64,000 nt of DNA from Eudromia elegans (lineage: Eukaryota > Chordata > Aves > Tinamiformes > Tinamidae), in NCBI GenBank assembly GCA_003342815.1, contig PTEX01000280.1:313771-377770 (forward strand), written 5' to 3'. This document shows positions 50,061 through 61,296 of the stretch, piece after piece. Made by a program: the position numbers and the translations under genes. The first letter of the stretch is position 1; every line of letters starts with the position of its first letter. A model generated the notes under the pieces. The model saw nothing but the letters and a program-made list of their open reading frames with translations, was not told the origin of the DNA and made no database searches.

Positions 50061-53000
50061 CATCAAGACGATGAGGAAAAAAAATACAGACTATTAAATT
50101 TATTGCTGGATTTGTATGTGTGTTAAGGTTAACATGTAGCTGCGCTGGGTAAAAAGCAGCAACAACGTGGACATTCCTTCAGTACAAGGAGTCTGGTAGT
50201 GTATTAATTGCATGAAATTATTTCTCTTGCGTTGTTCGCTCATGTAACTCGAGCCTGGACACCGCCTTGCTCACTGTGTGTTGTTTCCCTGCGTGCAGTT
50301 ATCTTTGCTAATAGCCTTGAAGATGAGCTTAGCCGTGATCAATATCTCCTCTTTGTGTTTAAAAGCATCTACTATTGACTCTTATCACATGTATTCTCTT
50401 GATATTTTTGCTAGCTTTGTTGGAGTTCATTGTGTGTTGAAATTTTTTTAATGCCTTTGGCAAAAGAGATGATAAACTGAATCTACTTCCATCTTTTGCT
50501 AAAAGCCAGACTCACTTTTAAATATCTGGCAGGGGTTATACTTGGGTAGTGTTTTCTTTTTCTTTCTTTTTTTTTAATCCTCTGGCTCAGCAGGTATGCT
50601 GATTTTATGCATCATTCTTTTCTGAATTTCCCATTTGTGAAGTTTGTTTTTATTGCTTATATTAGGGCAGTGGAAGTATATTTCCTTCCTATCTGCAAGT
50701 GCCTTCTGGATTTCAAAGGGGCCCTAATAGAGCTGTGTGCGCCACGCTCCCGTTGGAGGTCAGACTTACTCAAACTTTTTCTTGCAATAACAGAGTTAAT
50801 ATGCAGCCTTCCTGTTGGAGTGGTGGGGGACGTTTTAAAATCTGCAGAGGACAAATTCCTTCCTTTTGGGGATTTTGCACGGCACAGGGCAGCACGGCAG
50901 ATGGCTGAGATCATGGTTCTTGCTAATGTGGTTCCTGCAGCCTTGCTTCTCTGGCTTCCCTCCCCCATGTCTTGCTCCAGTTTGCTATATTGCTGAGCCT
51001 TGCTCGAGGCATCATTTTGCTTTTGGTGAGCTGTTCTGTCATCTCTATTGATCTTGTTGCATATCTGTCTCTTCATATCTTCCCCTTCTGGAGTGATACG
51101 CACAGTATATCAGGCAAGTTGCTGCTTCCTAACTATGTTTATGAAGCAGGCACTTAATTTCATTCGTTTCGGAGGGAAAAAATATTTCACAGCAAAAGTT
51201 AAAGAAGCAGATGATAAAATCCTATAACTTGAATAAATATGGACTGTACTGTCGATAAAAACTGAAAGTGTTTATCACAGATCTCTCATAAATAGTGGCG
51301 CTTTGCAGTATGTGACAAGTAACTGCAGCAACAAGGGAGCTGCATATTTGCTACTAGCATCGCACAGCACGGCCCTGCAAAAGCAGGTCATGTCCAGCAG
51401 GACAAATGGCTTGTCAGCAGTCACCAAAGCTTCCTCTGGTGTCTCAAGCGCCGTCTCAGGCTACACGCTGGAATTCTGTCCTCCTTGGCTCCCTCAGCTC
51501 TCCCTGCTCCCCACAAGCTGGGGATAGCTTGGAGCAGTTGGAAGCTGCTGCCAGCTCCTGGTGCTTTGTGGCTGTCCTGTGCAACCTACCAGCTCCCTGG
51601 GCTGGCATCCTGGATGGGGACATAACAGCGTTAGTGAGGAGCAGGGTGAGGAAGAGACTATGGGCAACTGTCTGCACTAGCTTGAGCTTAGGGCAATAGA
51701 GCAGTGCTTAGACCTGAGCAGCTCCTGTTGCTTCCTCATTTTTGGAGAAAGGAATGGACAAGACATGTCTATGTCTGCCCTTTTTCTAATTTGTTTCTTC
51801 TAACAGTAGTTAAAAGATGACCCATGCGGGGTGTCTGGGTCAGGGGGAAAAGCACATAAAACAACTTTTCAAAGTATATGTCACTTGGCAGTAAGACTCC
51901 ACAATACATAGCTGAGACTTCGAGAAGCATTTCGGTGAGAGGTCGGTTTTAGAAGGCAGTGTTCAAAGGAAGGTAACTGGTGGCCTAAGGTAGCCCACAG
52001 AAATTACCTAGAGATGGCACGTGGTAAGGAGAGAACTCAGTCTGAAATTTATAACCTGGGCTTCTGTTTATTAATTCTTGTTAAGAGCTTGCAAGTCTCT
52101 ATACGATTTGTGCTTTGTAGAAATGCATCCCCAGCATTATTTCTAGGGTGAGATATCCATAGTGAAATGATGAGCTCACTTGCTTTCATCCCCAGAGAGA
52201 TCAGAGAGGCTGATTTGTTTATTGCACTTACTGGAGCCAAGTGCATAGCATGAGGACCTGGGTGACACACCGTAGTTGACATCTGTCCTTGACATGTCCT
52301 GCCAGGCACGTGGATGGAGCTGTCCCAGGTTCCACAAGCAGGTCACCCAAAGATTTGGTTGTGTAGATCAAGACATTGCTCGTTAAAACCTGAGCTGCAC
52401 ATGAGGAAGCTGAGATGAGTCTTTGGAAAGCTTCTGGATTTCACAGACACTGAAACTGAATAACGTAACTTGTAATACTACTTGTGACATGGAATGTATT
52501 TCTTCTCTGAAGAGAATTAACAGCCTACTGGAAAGACTGAAATGCTTCACTAAGTCCACTGTCCTCCTGTATAGAACTGCCTTGCCCTTGTATAGTATTC
52601 AGGGTTGAGGTTTGGGTTGGTGAGTCTCTGGGGTCTGAATTTCAAGGAGCACAAACAGAAATACTTCTGCTCTGGGAAAGTTTTAGGTTTTTTACTAGTG
52701 CAATATCATACCATATGTATGTTAGGTGACTCCTCGATTTCAGTAAAACCTCTGGAAGTTATGAGATTGCAACCTCTCTCCTGGGGCTGGATTAATTGCA
52801 GATAATGTTGTGGGACTGTTTGGTATCTTGTTCTCATTAGGAGAATCTGATTCTAGCCTCAAGCTTAGAGCACCAGTGTATCTGATATTGATATGTTCAG
52901 CTTTTGATGACTTGGAAGACTGTTTGGATACATCTGACCCTCAGGTGCTCTGGAATGGTATTCAGATCAGCCACAATTAATACAGGTAACTAGTTAATGT

Positions 53001-56000
53001 CGGAAGTTAGGCTGAGGAATTGAGCTATTTTCATCTATATACACACACATACTGAAAACATTACAAAATATATTTCAACATAGTGCATTACTTGAAATAA
53101 AAGGCAAGGAAGACTTGCTGAAAAGAGATGAATATTGGATGTATTTTTTCCTACTCAGAATACGAATGTGATTGAATTATGTTATGTGTGTATTGAGTAA
53201 TAACACTCCAACATATTGTGATTATTTTCTTTTTAATAATTTTCCTGAAAGTCATTGCACTATCTTTATATCATAAGCGAAACCCATGCCTCCCAAAGAG
53301 CTTTGGGGAAATTCCACATCTGTGAGCCTAATAAAAATAAAGCTGCCTTGTCCTTAAATTGTAGCTGCTTTTATTGTGGCTTGTTGAAAGTTGAAACACA
53401 TCTAGTGTCCTTTGATGTGTATTCCAGTATTGGTTTACAAAAAATATTCAGTGCGGATAATCTAAAGAGGATACTCAGCAGGAGAGAAATGGAATTCTTG
53501 CTGTGTACCCAAGTTCTGCATGGTTTCAGGCACGGCAGATCGATTGCCTCTTTCTCCAAAAGCCGGCCAGAGGCGGAAGCTGTGCGTGTATGTGTCCTTG
53601 ACTAAAGGAAGCTTCTCTCCTCCAGGCTTTCCCAGTCTCATCCAAAGACTAAATACTGACGGTCTACTCACATAGAGTTTTATGGTCTTCTGTCGTGAGA
53701 TGTTAGAAACAATTTTTGCTTTTTCTGGTGGTGTCTTAGCTTGGCTCTGGTTGGGGCATGTTTGTCTGTAGCTGGAGAGATATTGACTTGGGAGATCATG
53801 GAGCAGTAGCTGTTTCAAAATTATATATTGAAGTAGCAAGGAAGTACATCAGCAAAGGCTGTGTCCCCTCTTTTCTGAATCAGGGGATGGCTCTGGTCCC
53901 CAGACATTTTTAAGGTACCTGCTGCAGGCAGGCCCAAAGAGATGGGTAATTGCAAAATATGCCTCTTTTTGTGGACCCTGGGGGACAGTAGGGGACCTGC
54001 CTGTCAGAGTTTGCTTCATTCAGTGTCCTATCCCTGTTTCATAATCCATGAGAGAGCAAAATGCTTTTATTTTTGGTGTTGCAGTATTTAAGTGATGCAG
54101 AGAAGGCACCGCGCAGACTGAGTTTGTTCCTCTAGGTAAGCGGGATTTTGGTAGCCTCTTGCTTTCCTGTAAATACTAAAACTCTGAAATATGCAATATG
54201 GAAATAGTTATTACAAAGCAGAGTCTTTCAAGTCATCAACTAGCTCAACATGGCTGATTTATTTTTTAGGGGGGAAAAAAAAAAGGGCAGTTTATGAATC
54301 ACAGATGTGCATGTTTCTGGTGTTAGGAAAGCTGAGAGCAGAGCGAGTGTTCTCATTTCCCTTCAAGTGTGAAGAACTTGCCTGTTCGTTGGAGGTAACT
54401 TTATCTGCTGGTTTGAGGGGGTCGGAACCCATGCTGCCTGCGCCGGTTCTTCAGCCTCCAAAATGTATTTATGGACTCTCGGGGAACCCTCTGACCTCAC
54501 CCGCAGACTAACATCCGTGGTTTTGCTCTGAAAGCGTGGAAATTAGATACCCTTTCTTCTCGTTGTGGCTGTGAATTATAAAGCAAAGCCAAATCATTAG
54601 TTTTTAAAAAATTTGTCATGGAATTACAAAGCTGCAGGAGTAACTGTGCTTCAGTGGGGAGTGATTTTTATTAAATGTGATGGTTTCTTTCTGCACTGGT
54701 GAAGCTATGAGTGATGTTACATGTTTGGGGTTCCCGCCCCCCCGTCCAGGATGGCCATCTGTTGCATTTATCTGCTTCTAAAAGGGAATCTGACACTCGC
54801 TAGAAAGTTTACTGTACATGAAGCAGAGTTGGGGTTAGCATACCCCAAATTTAATCCATCTGTTCTGTTTTTAAAAGTCCGTGCTGTTCTTGGTTTAATT
54901 TTGAATACTCCGTTTTCCTCTCAGCCTGTTTTAGTGATAAAATATTCTTGAGCAACCCTAGAAAAACAATTTGCTCTGTAGTCATAAAGGAAGCGAGGCC
55001 AGCTGGAGTGTAAACATTCCCAAGCAGGGTAATCAATCAAACTGAGCGTGGGTCCCTAGCTATATAGAAAAATATGGTATATATTTATGGGGCCAAGGGG
55101 AAATAAGGCACACCTATGTGACTTCTTTCCCAGTGAAGGTTGAAGGTCTTTGTGTGCTCTTGAAAATGCCTATGTTGGAGATTGATGGTCGCCAACATCT
55201 GCATGTAGCAGTGCATCTCCTCCAGTGTGTGAGCACCCAGGTTTCGCCATGACCGTGCCCAGCTGTTTTAACCCTTGCTTTGTAGGAATGCTCTGCTCAG
55301 TGAACGTTTAGGGGTGAGAATCGCAGAATCTGAGCTCCCATGACCTGGGCTGGGCCCCCCCCAGTTTGGGTTAACACAAATGATTATTTTTCCAATGTTA
55401 TTTTTTGTTATAAAATTCAATATTGAAATTATGCATATACAGTGTGCAGTGTTTCTATTGACTGTAAGCTTTCCTTTTTCCCACAGTGCTTTCATGTTCA
55501 AAGGACTCTTTCTTTTCCTTTTTTTCTTTTCCTGAAAAGATAACAAGCAAGGAAAAACATGAGCAAAGGGAAATAGGACTATCACTTCAGCGTGCTCCTT
55601 GCACTTTGTCCACTTTTATGATTCCCCAAAGACCTAATAAAACTTCAGAAGAACTTCCCATTAAATTGTGCCAGCAAGACCAGGAGGTGCAATTACCCAC
55701 TGCACACAGTATAAAAACCAATGCTGTGTAGGAGGGCACGGCTGCAGCATGTGCTGTAGAACATGCCTGGTAACGTCCTTTCTCCTCTGAGATTCCCTTC
55801 ACTTGCCATCAAGTGCATGGGGTTTTTCCGGCTCCTTTCCCTGCTCCTGCCCACGGACTGTTGCCTGCCTTGGTTTAGGAGGAGGAGTGGGCACAGCAAA
55901 AGTGCAGTCGGGCAGTGTTACTCTTCACCCACAATTTTAGGGCTCTGCTTTGGGTCGCCTAGGTTTATGGGATAATTAATAGCCAATAAATGGTGGCTCT

Positions 56001-56582
56001 TGAAAGCATGGAGGAGAATATGAGGGGGTGCATCGCCACCTCAGGTGGATTTGGAAAAAAAAATTAACTATCGGTATTTTAGATGGTTAGAGACAAGCCA
56101 GCCTATTTAAAAATAAAGCAATGAGTTACCACAAACTGCTGTTTTTCTTACTTAAGAAGGAGTGACTGTGCAAGAAAAAACACAACAGCTATAAAAAATA
56201 TGGAATGGTTAGAACATGGGGAACGCCAGCGTGAAGGCTTAATAACTTCATTTCTTTTATAAACAAGAAAAAGTGCTCTATTTTATTTGTATAAGGAATT
56301 TGTCTGGACTGTCACCAGGACTTGAAAAATACATACAAATGAAAGATAAACTTGGCTGAGCAATGATAACATCGTCTAGCTTGGGAGTCTTTAAAGCAAA
56401 TCATTTAGTTTGTGTTTGAAGCAACTTATTTACAGGAACACCAGCACTGTTTGCTCCGCTTCTGTTCTCCACTGGCAGAGTAGCAGAAAAATATTTTTGA
56501 AATGCCCATATATTGGTGTGTGCTTTGATTTCTGGGGGGGGAAAAAAAAAAAAAAAAAAGTATTTCAGGACATGGATATTAT

Positions 56583-56640
56583 NNNNNNNNNNNNNNNNNN
56601 NNNNNNNNNNNNNNNNNNNNNNNNNNNNNNNNNNNNNNNN
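56583..56640. other. Assembly gap (58 N) at a poly(A) tract
   Basis: A run of N is preceded by GGGGGGG plus an A18-19 run (about 56541-56559) and followed immediately by a run of 21 A. The gap length is arbitrary and homopolymer failure is the likely cause. Open frames crossing it are meaningless. Confidence 0.97.
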
Positions 56641-57119
56641 AAAAAAAAAAAAAAAAAAAAAGATGAGAGAGAGAAAAAAGTGTGGTAATATTGGAGCACC
56701 AGTAGCCCAGGATTTAGAGACAGAGCTGAGTAGCGTAATTATTCATCAGCTTTTTTATAACAGACCATTATTAAGGCCTTGAAACCAGATCAGCAGCGTC
56801 ACAGGAAGTCAGCCTAGGCTTTTGCAGCACGACTCAAGCAGCGCCTAGAAAACGTTTTTATGGCTGTGCCCTGGTTGCCGGTGACTTGCAGTGCTGGCAG
56901 CTGGCTGGCAGGCTCCGTCGTGCTCTATGGAGGCGTGATGGAGGCGCTGGCGTGTAGCAGGCACTGCTGCGTACGTGCTCGTTCACACAGTGCGACTTAC
57001 AGGAGATTTTAGCATCAGAGCCAAAGTATTTTGATGGTCAAATGCCTGTTAATGAAGTAGTTTGAACTTTATTAAAACAAAGAAAAATTTTGGCATCCAG
57101 TTTGATAGGCAGGTCACAA

Positions 57120-57476
57120 ATTGACTGAGAGGGGACCTGATTAATGTATATAAATATCTCAAGAAAGGGAGTGAGGAGGAGGGGGCTGGCCTCTTCTCAG
57201 TGGTGGCCAGTGATAGAACTAGAGGAAATGGCCACAAATTGAGGCACCAAAAGTTCCACAGGAACTTGAGGAAGAATTTCTTAATGGTGAGGGTGACAGA
57301 GCCCTGGAACAGGCTGCCCAGAGAGGTGGTGGAGTCTCCTTCTCTGGAGATCTTCAAAACCCGCCTGGACACCACCCTGTGCCACATGCTCTAGGGGACC
57401 CTGCGTGTGCAGGGGGGTTGGACTAGATGACCTCTAGAGGTCCCTTCCAACCCTAGCCATTCTATGATTCTAAGAA
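57120..57476 (+). mobile_element. CR1 LINE 3'-end fragment, plus orientation
   Basis: A 5'-truncated, non-LTR retrotransposon tail. It carries the hallmarks of avian CR1: CTGATTAATGTATATAAATA, CAGAGCCCTGGAACAGGCTG followed by CCCAGAGAGG, GGGGGGTTGGACTAGATGAC, and the terminal CCATTCTATGATTCTA repeat. The C-terminal reverse-transcriptase residues are still readable (NLRKNFLMVRVTEPWNRLPR) but the element is a dead fragment. It inserted in the TRIO intron in the sense direction. A T18 run follows at 57517-57534. Confidence 0.93.
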
Positions 57477-58452
57477 ATCCAGATCCAAATGAGATGACTC
57501 TAGTATTGCTGTTCCCTTTTTTTTTTTTTTTTTTCCCTCTCTCTCAATAGTTTGCAGTCTTTCAGATAAGGCTTTTTGGAACAGCTTGGAAAAATAACAA
57601 GTCTTATTACCTTCCTGTTCTGTGTCCCTTTTACCACTCCAGTTGAGGCTTCCAAGCCACAGTTTGCGCTAGTGCTCTGCGGCAGCAGCATCACCTCAAG
57701 CATCTCGTGCTCCCAGGAAGGCCCGGGGCACTTGGGCATTTGCAGTACAGGCTGTTGCTGTGACCATGACTGTGTTATCCTGCCCAAGTTAAACCCTGTC
57801 TGGTTAGGTTGGCAATAGGCCCCCTCTTATGGAAAGGCTCTATGAAGAAATGACCTGCCCATCTATGTCAGGCTTCAAGGAGGAATGCAAACACTGCATT
57901 TAATTCCCAGCAGTAGAAAGATTCAACAAAACATTATTTATGTCTTCCTTTTATAAACTAATTTATCTACAATAGCGCCAACACAGGGAAAAAAGCATGC
58001 CTGACAAACCAGCAGGGCCTTTTAAAAACGCTAATGGTAGATAATGTTCATAGGAGTGCTGTTAATTGAATGTGCCTAAAAATAGTATGTATTTAGGAAG
58101 AGTATTGCTGGGGAAAAAGCACTGCATTGGAATGAGGAAAAAATATATAGTCTAGTAATAGCTCACCCAGTGGGTTTTTATCATAAGCATACTATCCAAG
58201 TGACAGGAGCTTCAGTGGAAAAATAATACTGACCTCAGACACATACAGCTGTGGCTTGGGAGAATTATATCCTTCGTTTGACTGCAGAATTTCAGGCATT
58301 GTCCTGCAAAGAAATGCTGTGGATCCTGAGGCTCGAGAGAAGACGTATCGGATTTATGCTCCACTATCAGATAAATGGCAGCGGTGCTAAATATGAATAT
58401 ATATTTGGGTCAGGATATATACATCCTTACAGGATGTAAGCAGCCACTTAAT
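57477..58452 (+). other. TRIO: Intron between the two CR1 fragments
   Basis: About 1 kb of unique intron between two oppositely oriented CR1 copies. Contains the T18 run; no gene is seen. Confidence 0.8.
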
Positions 58453-58937
58453 GAATCACAGAAGAGTTGAGGCTGGAATGCTCCTTTAAAGATCATCTAT
58501 TTCAGCCCCTCTGATCCAGCAGAGTCGTTGCCCGGGACCCTGTCATGAAAGTCTCCAAGGAAGGAGATGCCACATTTTTGACTAACCTCTTCCAGTGCTC
58601 AGTCACTCTCACAGTAAATATGTTTTTCCTGATGTTCAGACAGAACTTCCCGTGTTTCAGGTTGTGGTTCATTGCCTCTCGTCCTGTCACTGACCACCCC
58701 TGAAAAGGATTTTGCCCCTTTCCCTTGACACCTTCCCTTCAGATACCTAAATGGCTTGATAAGATCTCCCCCTCTTGTCTCTTCTCCAGGCTGAACAGTC
58801 TGCGCTCTCTGAACCTTTCCCCATGTGAGAAATGCTCCAGTCCCTTCATCGTTTTAGTGACTCTTTGCTGGATTCGCTCCAGTAGTTTCATCTTTTTCTT
58901 ATGCTGGGGAGCCCTGACCCGGGGTCCTACACGAATG
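58453..58937 (-). mobile_element. CR1 LINE fragment, minus orientation
   Basis: The reverse complement shows CR1 landmarks. Read on the plus strand they are GAATCACAGAAGAGTTGAGG (3' end of the element), AAAGATCATCTATTTCAGCC, TTGACACCTTCCCTTCAGAT and GGCTGAACAGTCTGCGCTCT. The minus-strand peptide RKNIFTVRVTEHWKRLVKNV parallels RKNFLMVRVTEPWNRLPREV in the other fragment. It is more diverged, lacks the terminal octamer repeat, and is 5'-truncated about 100 nt before the acceptor of exon p. Confidence 0.9.
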
Positions 58938-59032
58938 GATTATTACTGTGCATTTTCTTTGTTTTGCTTTTTTACTTATCAGTATTTCCCTTTTTAAATG
59001 TTCCTTTAGCTTTTTTTCTTTTTTTTTCTCAG

Positions 59033-59325
59033 ACTCCCTCTCAGTCTCCAGTAATGATGCCAGTCCTCCTGCTTCAGTAACGTCGCTCCAGCCCCACATG
59101 ATCGGTGCACAGAGCTCCCCGGGCCCCAAGCGCCCTGGCAACACCTTGAGAAAATGGCTTACAAGCCCTGTGAGGCGTCTTAGCAGTGGGAAAGCAGATG
59201 GGCATGTCAAAAAACTGGCCCATAAGCATAAGAAGAGCAGAGAGGTTCGCAAAAGTGCAGATGCAGGCTCTCAGAAGGACTCTGATGATAGTGCCGCAAC
59301 CCCACAAGATGAAACTATTGAAGAG
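59033..59325 (+). CDS. TRIO: TRIO exon p: Ser-rich/basic linker, [20 protein letters not shown]
   Basis: 293 nt: two bases finishing Asp, then 97 codons (about human 1736-1832); acceptor with a near-continuous T tract (TTTTTTTTTCTCAG|AC) and donor [32 protein letters not shown] is the TRIO-specific start. [20 protein letters not shown] followed by [10 protein letters not shown] is the basic, Ser/Thr-phosphorylatable motif shared with kalirin. [20 protein letters not shown] and the acidic end [10 protein letters not shown] complete it. It is an unstructured linker between SH3-1 and DH2. Its incoming phase accepts both exon o and the candidate first exon at 44695. Confidence 0.97.
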
Positions 59326-61125
59326 GTAAGTGTCCAGGATAATGTTCTTGTGGTGTATGTTCCATGGGATGTGCTGTCAGGTTATGCCTTTGGGTATCAA
59401 ACCTAACAAAAGACGTGTTTTGTGTCTTTGCTGGAGCTAAATGTGGTCAAGTAAAGGCTGCCTGCTCAGTTGACTCTGCAGCAGATGGGACTAAATGGCA
59501 CATGACACATATTACTCATACTTGATGACTACTGCTCTCTGCTTACATCCTCTGCCAGGCAAAGGATGTGTCCTTCAGTTTGGGGAGTTTTAGTAAAAGT
59601 TCAGTGGAGAAAAAGCACTAGTTTAAGAACAGAAGTGTGAGAAGAAGTAGTTGTTCTTTGGCTCTAGCCTTTATTCCACTGAAAAGAGGTGGCCTTTGAA
59701 TAAAGGTAGTTCAAGCTTAGGGAATAACGAGGTCAGTTTGTTTCCCTTTTTTCCCTTGCTCATAGATCTAGATCGATACAGGGAAAGCTAATTAACTGCT
59801 TAGAGATGTTTTTTCTGCCTTGAGCAAGAGCCAGAGCACAGAAATATTATTGACCCTTAAAATCAAAGGATAGCTGCCATCAGTTAAATAATAAACATGT
59901 CAGTTTTCATTAGAGAGAAGGAAATGGTGAGCTATTGCAGATTTGCCACCACAGGCATCTACTGAAGATTTCCCCTTCTCCCACAAATGCACACGTCCTC
60001 CTAAGTCTGGAACTCATGTATGAGCGGAGCCTGCATCCAGTTAAACACAGGGAAGCCAAACTTTCCTGTTATGAACCTGTAGCTCAGGTTGAAATGAACG
60101 GTGTCCTGCTGCTTCCAAGGCTGCAATCACTTGAGCACCACACCATCGTTCCTTTTTACTGGACCCAAATTAGGCTAGCTGTTTTGATGGTTACTGTATA
60201 GAAAACTGGTCTCAGATGTCCAATGCTTTTTCTTTTTTACTTTTTTTCCTTGCTCCTGGCATGTTTTGCTGCACACTTGGAAACAGTGAAGTCCTACTGT
60301 GTAAGTAGGAAGAGAAAAGACCAGAGGTTTGGCAGGATGGTGGAGTGAGAGATGTGGTTTGGAAAAGAACATTAGCCTCTGTCCTTGAATGTCAGGCTGT
60401 AGAAAGCAACCCAACTGCATGGTGCAGCTGCAGCATTTGTTTTGGAAGTAACCATTATTTTGCACTTCTGAGAGTAAGGAAGAAACTAAGGCTCCTGCCT
60501 TAAAGTGAAGGGGAAAAAAAAAAGCAGGACTATTTATTCCTTCAAAGGTAGTAAGATTACCCTTTAAGATCAGTTACATTAAGCTCTGGGTGATGTAAAT
60601 CATAGTTACTTGTGTTGGTAAAGATGCCTTTCAAAACAATTTTGATACAAGCAATCTGCTTACGTTACTTTAAAAGGAGGAGAGGACAAATTCAGAAGGG
60701 GTGATTGTCAAAATCCTTCATGTTGTAATAGCTTTTCATAGCCTTCAAACATCTCATTAGGAATGCTGATATTTCAGATGCAAAGTTTTTACATTTCTAA
60801 GTGAGAAGAATACAGCTTGTATTTTACAATGATGAACTTGGCATGCAAGCACTGCTTTGATAACACTTCCTTAGAGCACATTTCAAACTGAATGCCTGGT
60901 TCTTACTGTCTCAATCCATCTGCTTTTACCAAACATTGGGAGAGGAAAAAAAAAAATAAAGGCCCTTTTTGGCATCTGCTTTTTCATCAATTGAGAAGGA
61001 TCGTCTCAACTTGCCAGCAAAAAGATGAATCTATAGGACAGACTTGTTTAAGACAAGCCTCTAATTAACTAATTTTGCACTGCTGAGGAGATAATAGAGC
61101 GTCGATGTTTTGCTTTTATTTGCAG
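59326..61125 (+). other. TRIO: Intron p-q
   Basis: 1.8 kb of AT-rich intron. Readthrough of exon p stays open for 26 codons ([20 protein letters not shown] plus six residues) and then stops near 59403; an AATAAA lies near 59699. No other feature. The acceptor is TTGCTTTTATTTGCAG. Confidence 0.85.
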
Positions 61126-61296
61126 AGAGGTCGGAATGAGGGGCTGAGCAGTGGCACTCTCTCCAAGTCGTCCTCTTCAGGCATGCAGAGCTGTGGAGAG
61201 GAGGAAGGTGAAGAGGGAGCAGATGCTGTACCGCTGCCACCTCCCATGGCAATTCAACAGCACAGCCTTCTCCAACCTGACTCACAGGATGACAAG
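61126..61296 (+). CDS. TRIO: TRIO exon q: acidic/proline linker before DH2
   Basis: 171 nt, 57 codons, phase 0/0; acceptor ATTTGCAG|AGA and donor GACAAG|GTAGGA (about human 1833-1889). [20 protein letters not shown] leads to a strongly acidic run ([12 protein letters not shown]), then a proline patch [11 protein letters not shown] and [17 protein letters not shown] is also present at the matching place in kalirin and may be an SH3 ligand; that role is inferred. The next TRIO exon, which should begin ASSRLLV by family knowledge, is not in the window. Confidence 0.97.

Larger units (their letters stand above)
44807..57119 (+). other. TRIO: Intron o-p, part 3
   Basis: 12.3 kb of intron. GC-richer patches lie at about 45430-45860, 47590-47990, 48900-49080 and 49500-50060, the last with CTTTGCATCAAG and ATTGTTTTG-like cores. 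There is a 23-bp tandem duplication at 48253-48298 and an assembly gap at 56583-56640. None of the open frames here (for example 47595-48008 +, 50657-51103 -) shows a recognisable product or splice framework. Confidence 0.75.

Noticed and set aside
56410..56782. Open frames spanning the N run
   Set aside because: They consist of poly-Lys from A runs and unknown bases; an assembly artefact.
57200..58690. 62-64-codon open frames on both strands as genes
   Set aside because: They are decayed reverse-transcriptase remnants of the two CR1 fragments.
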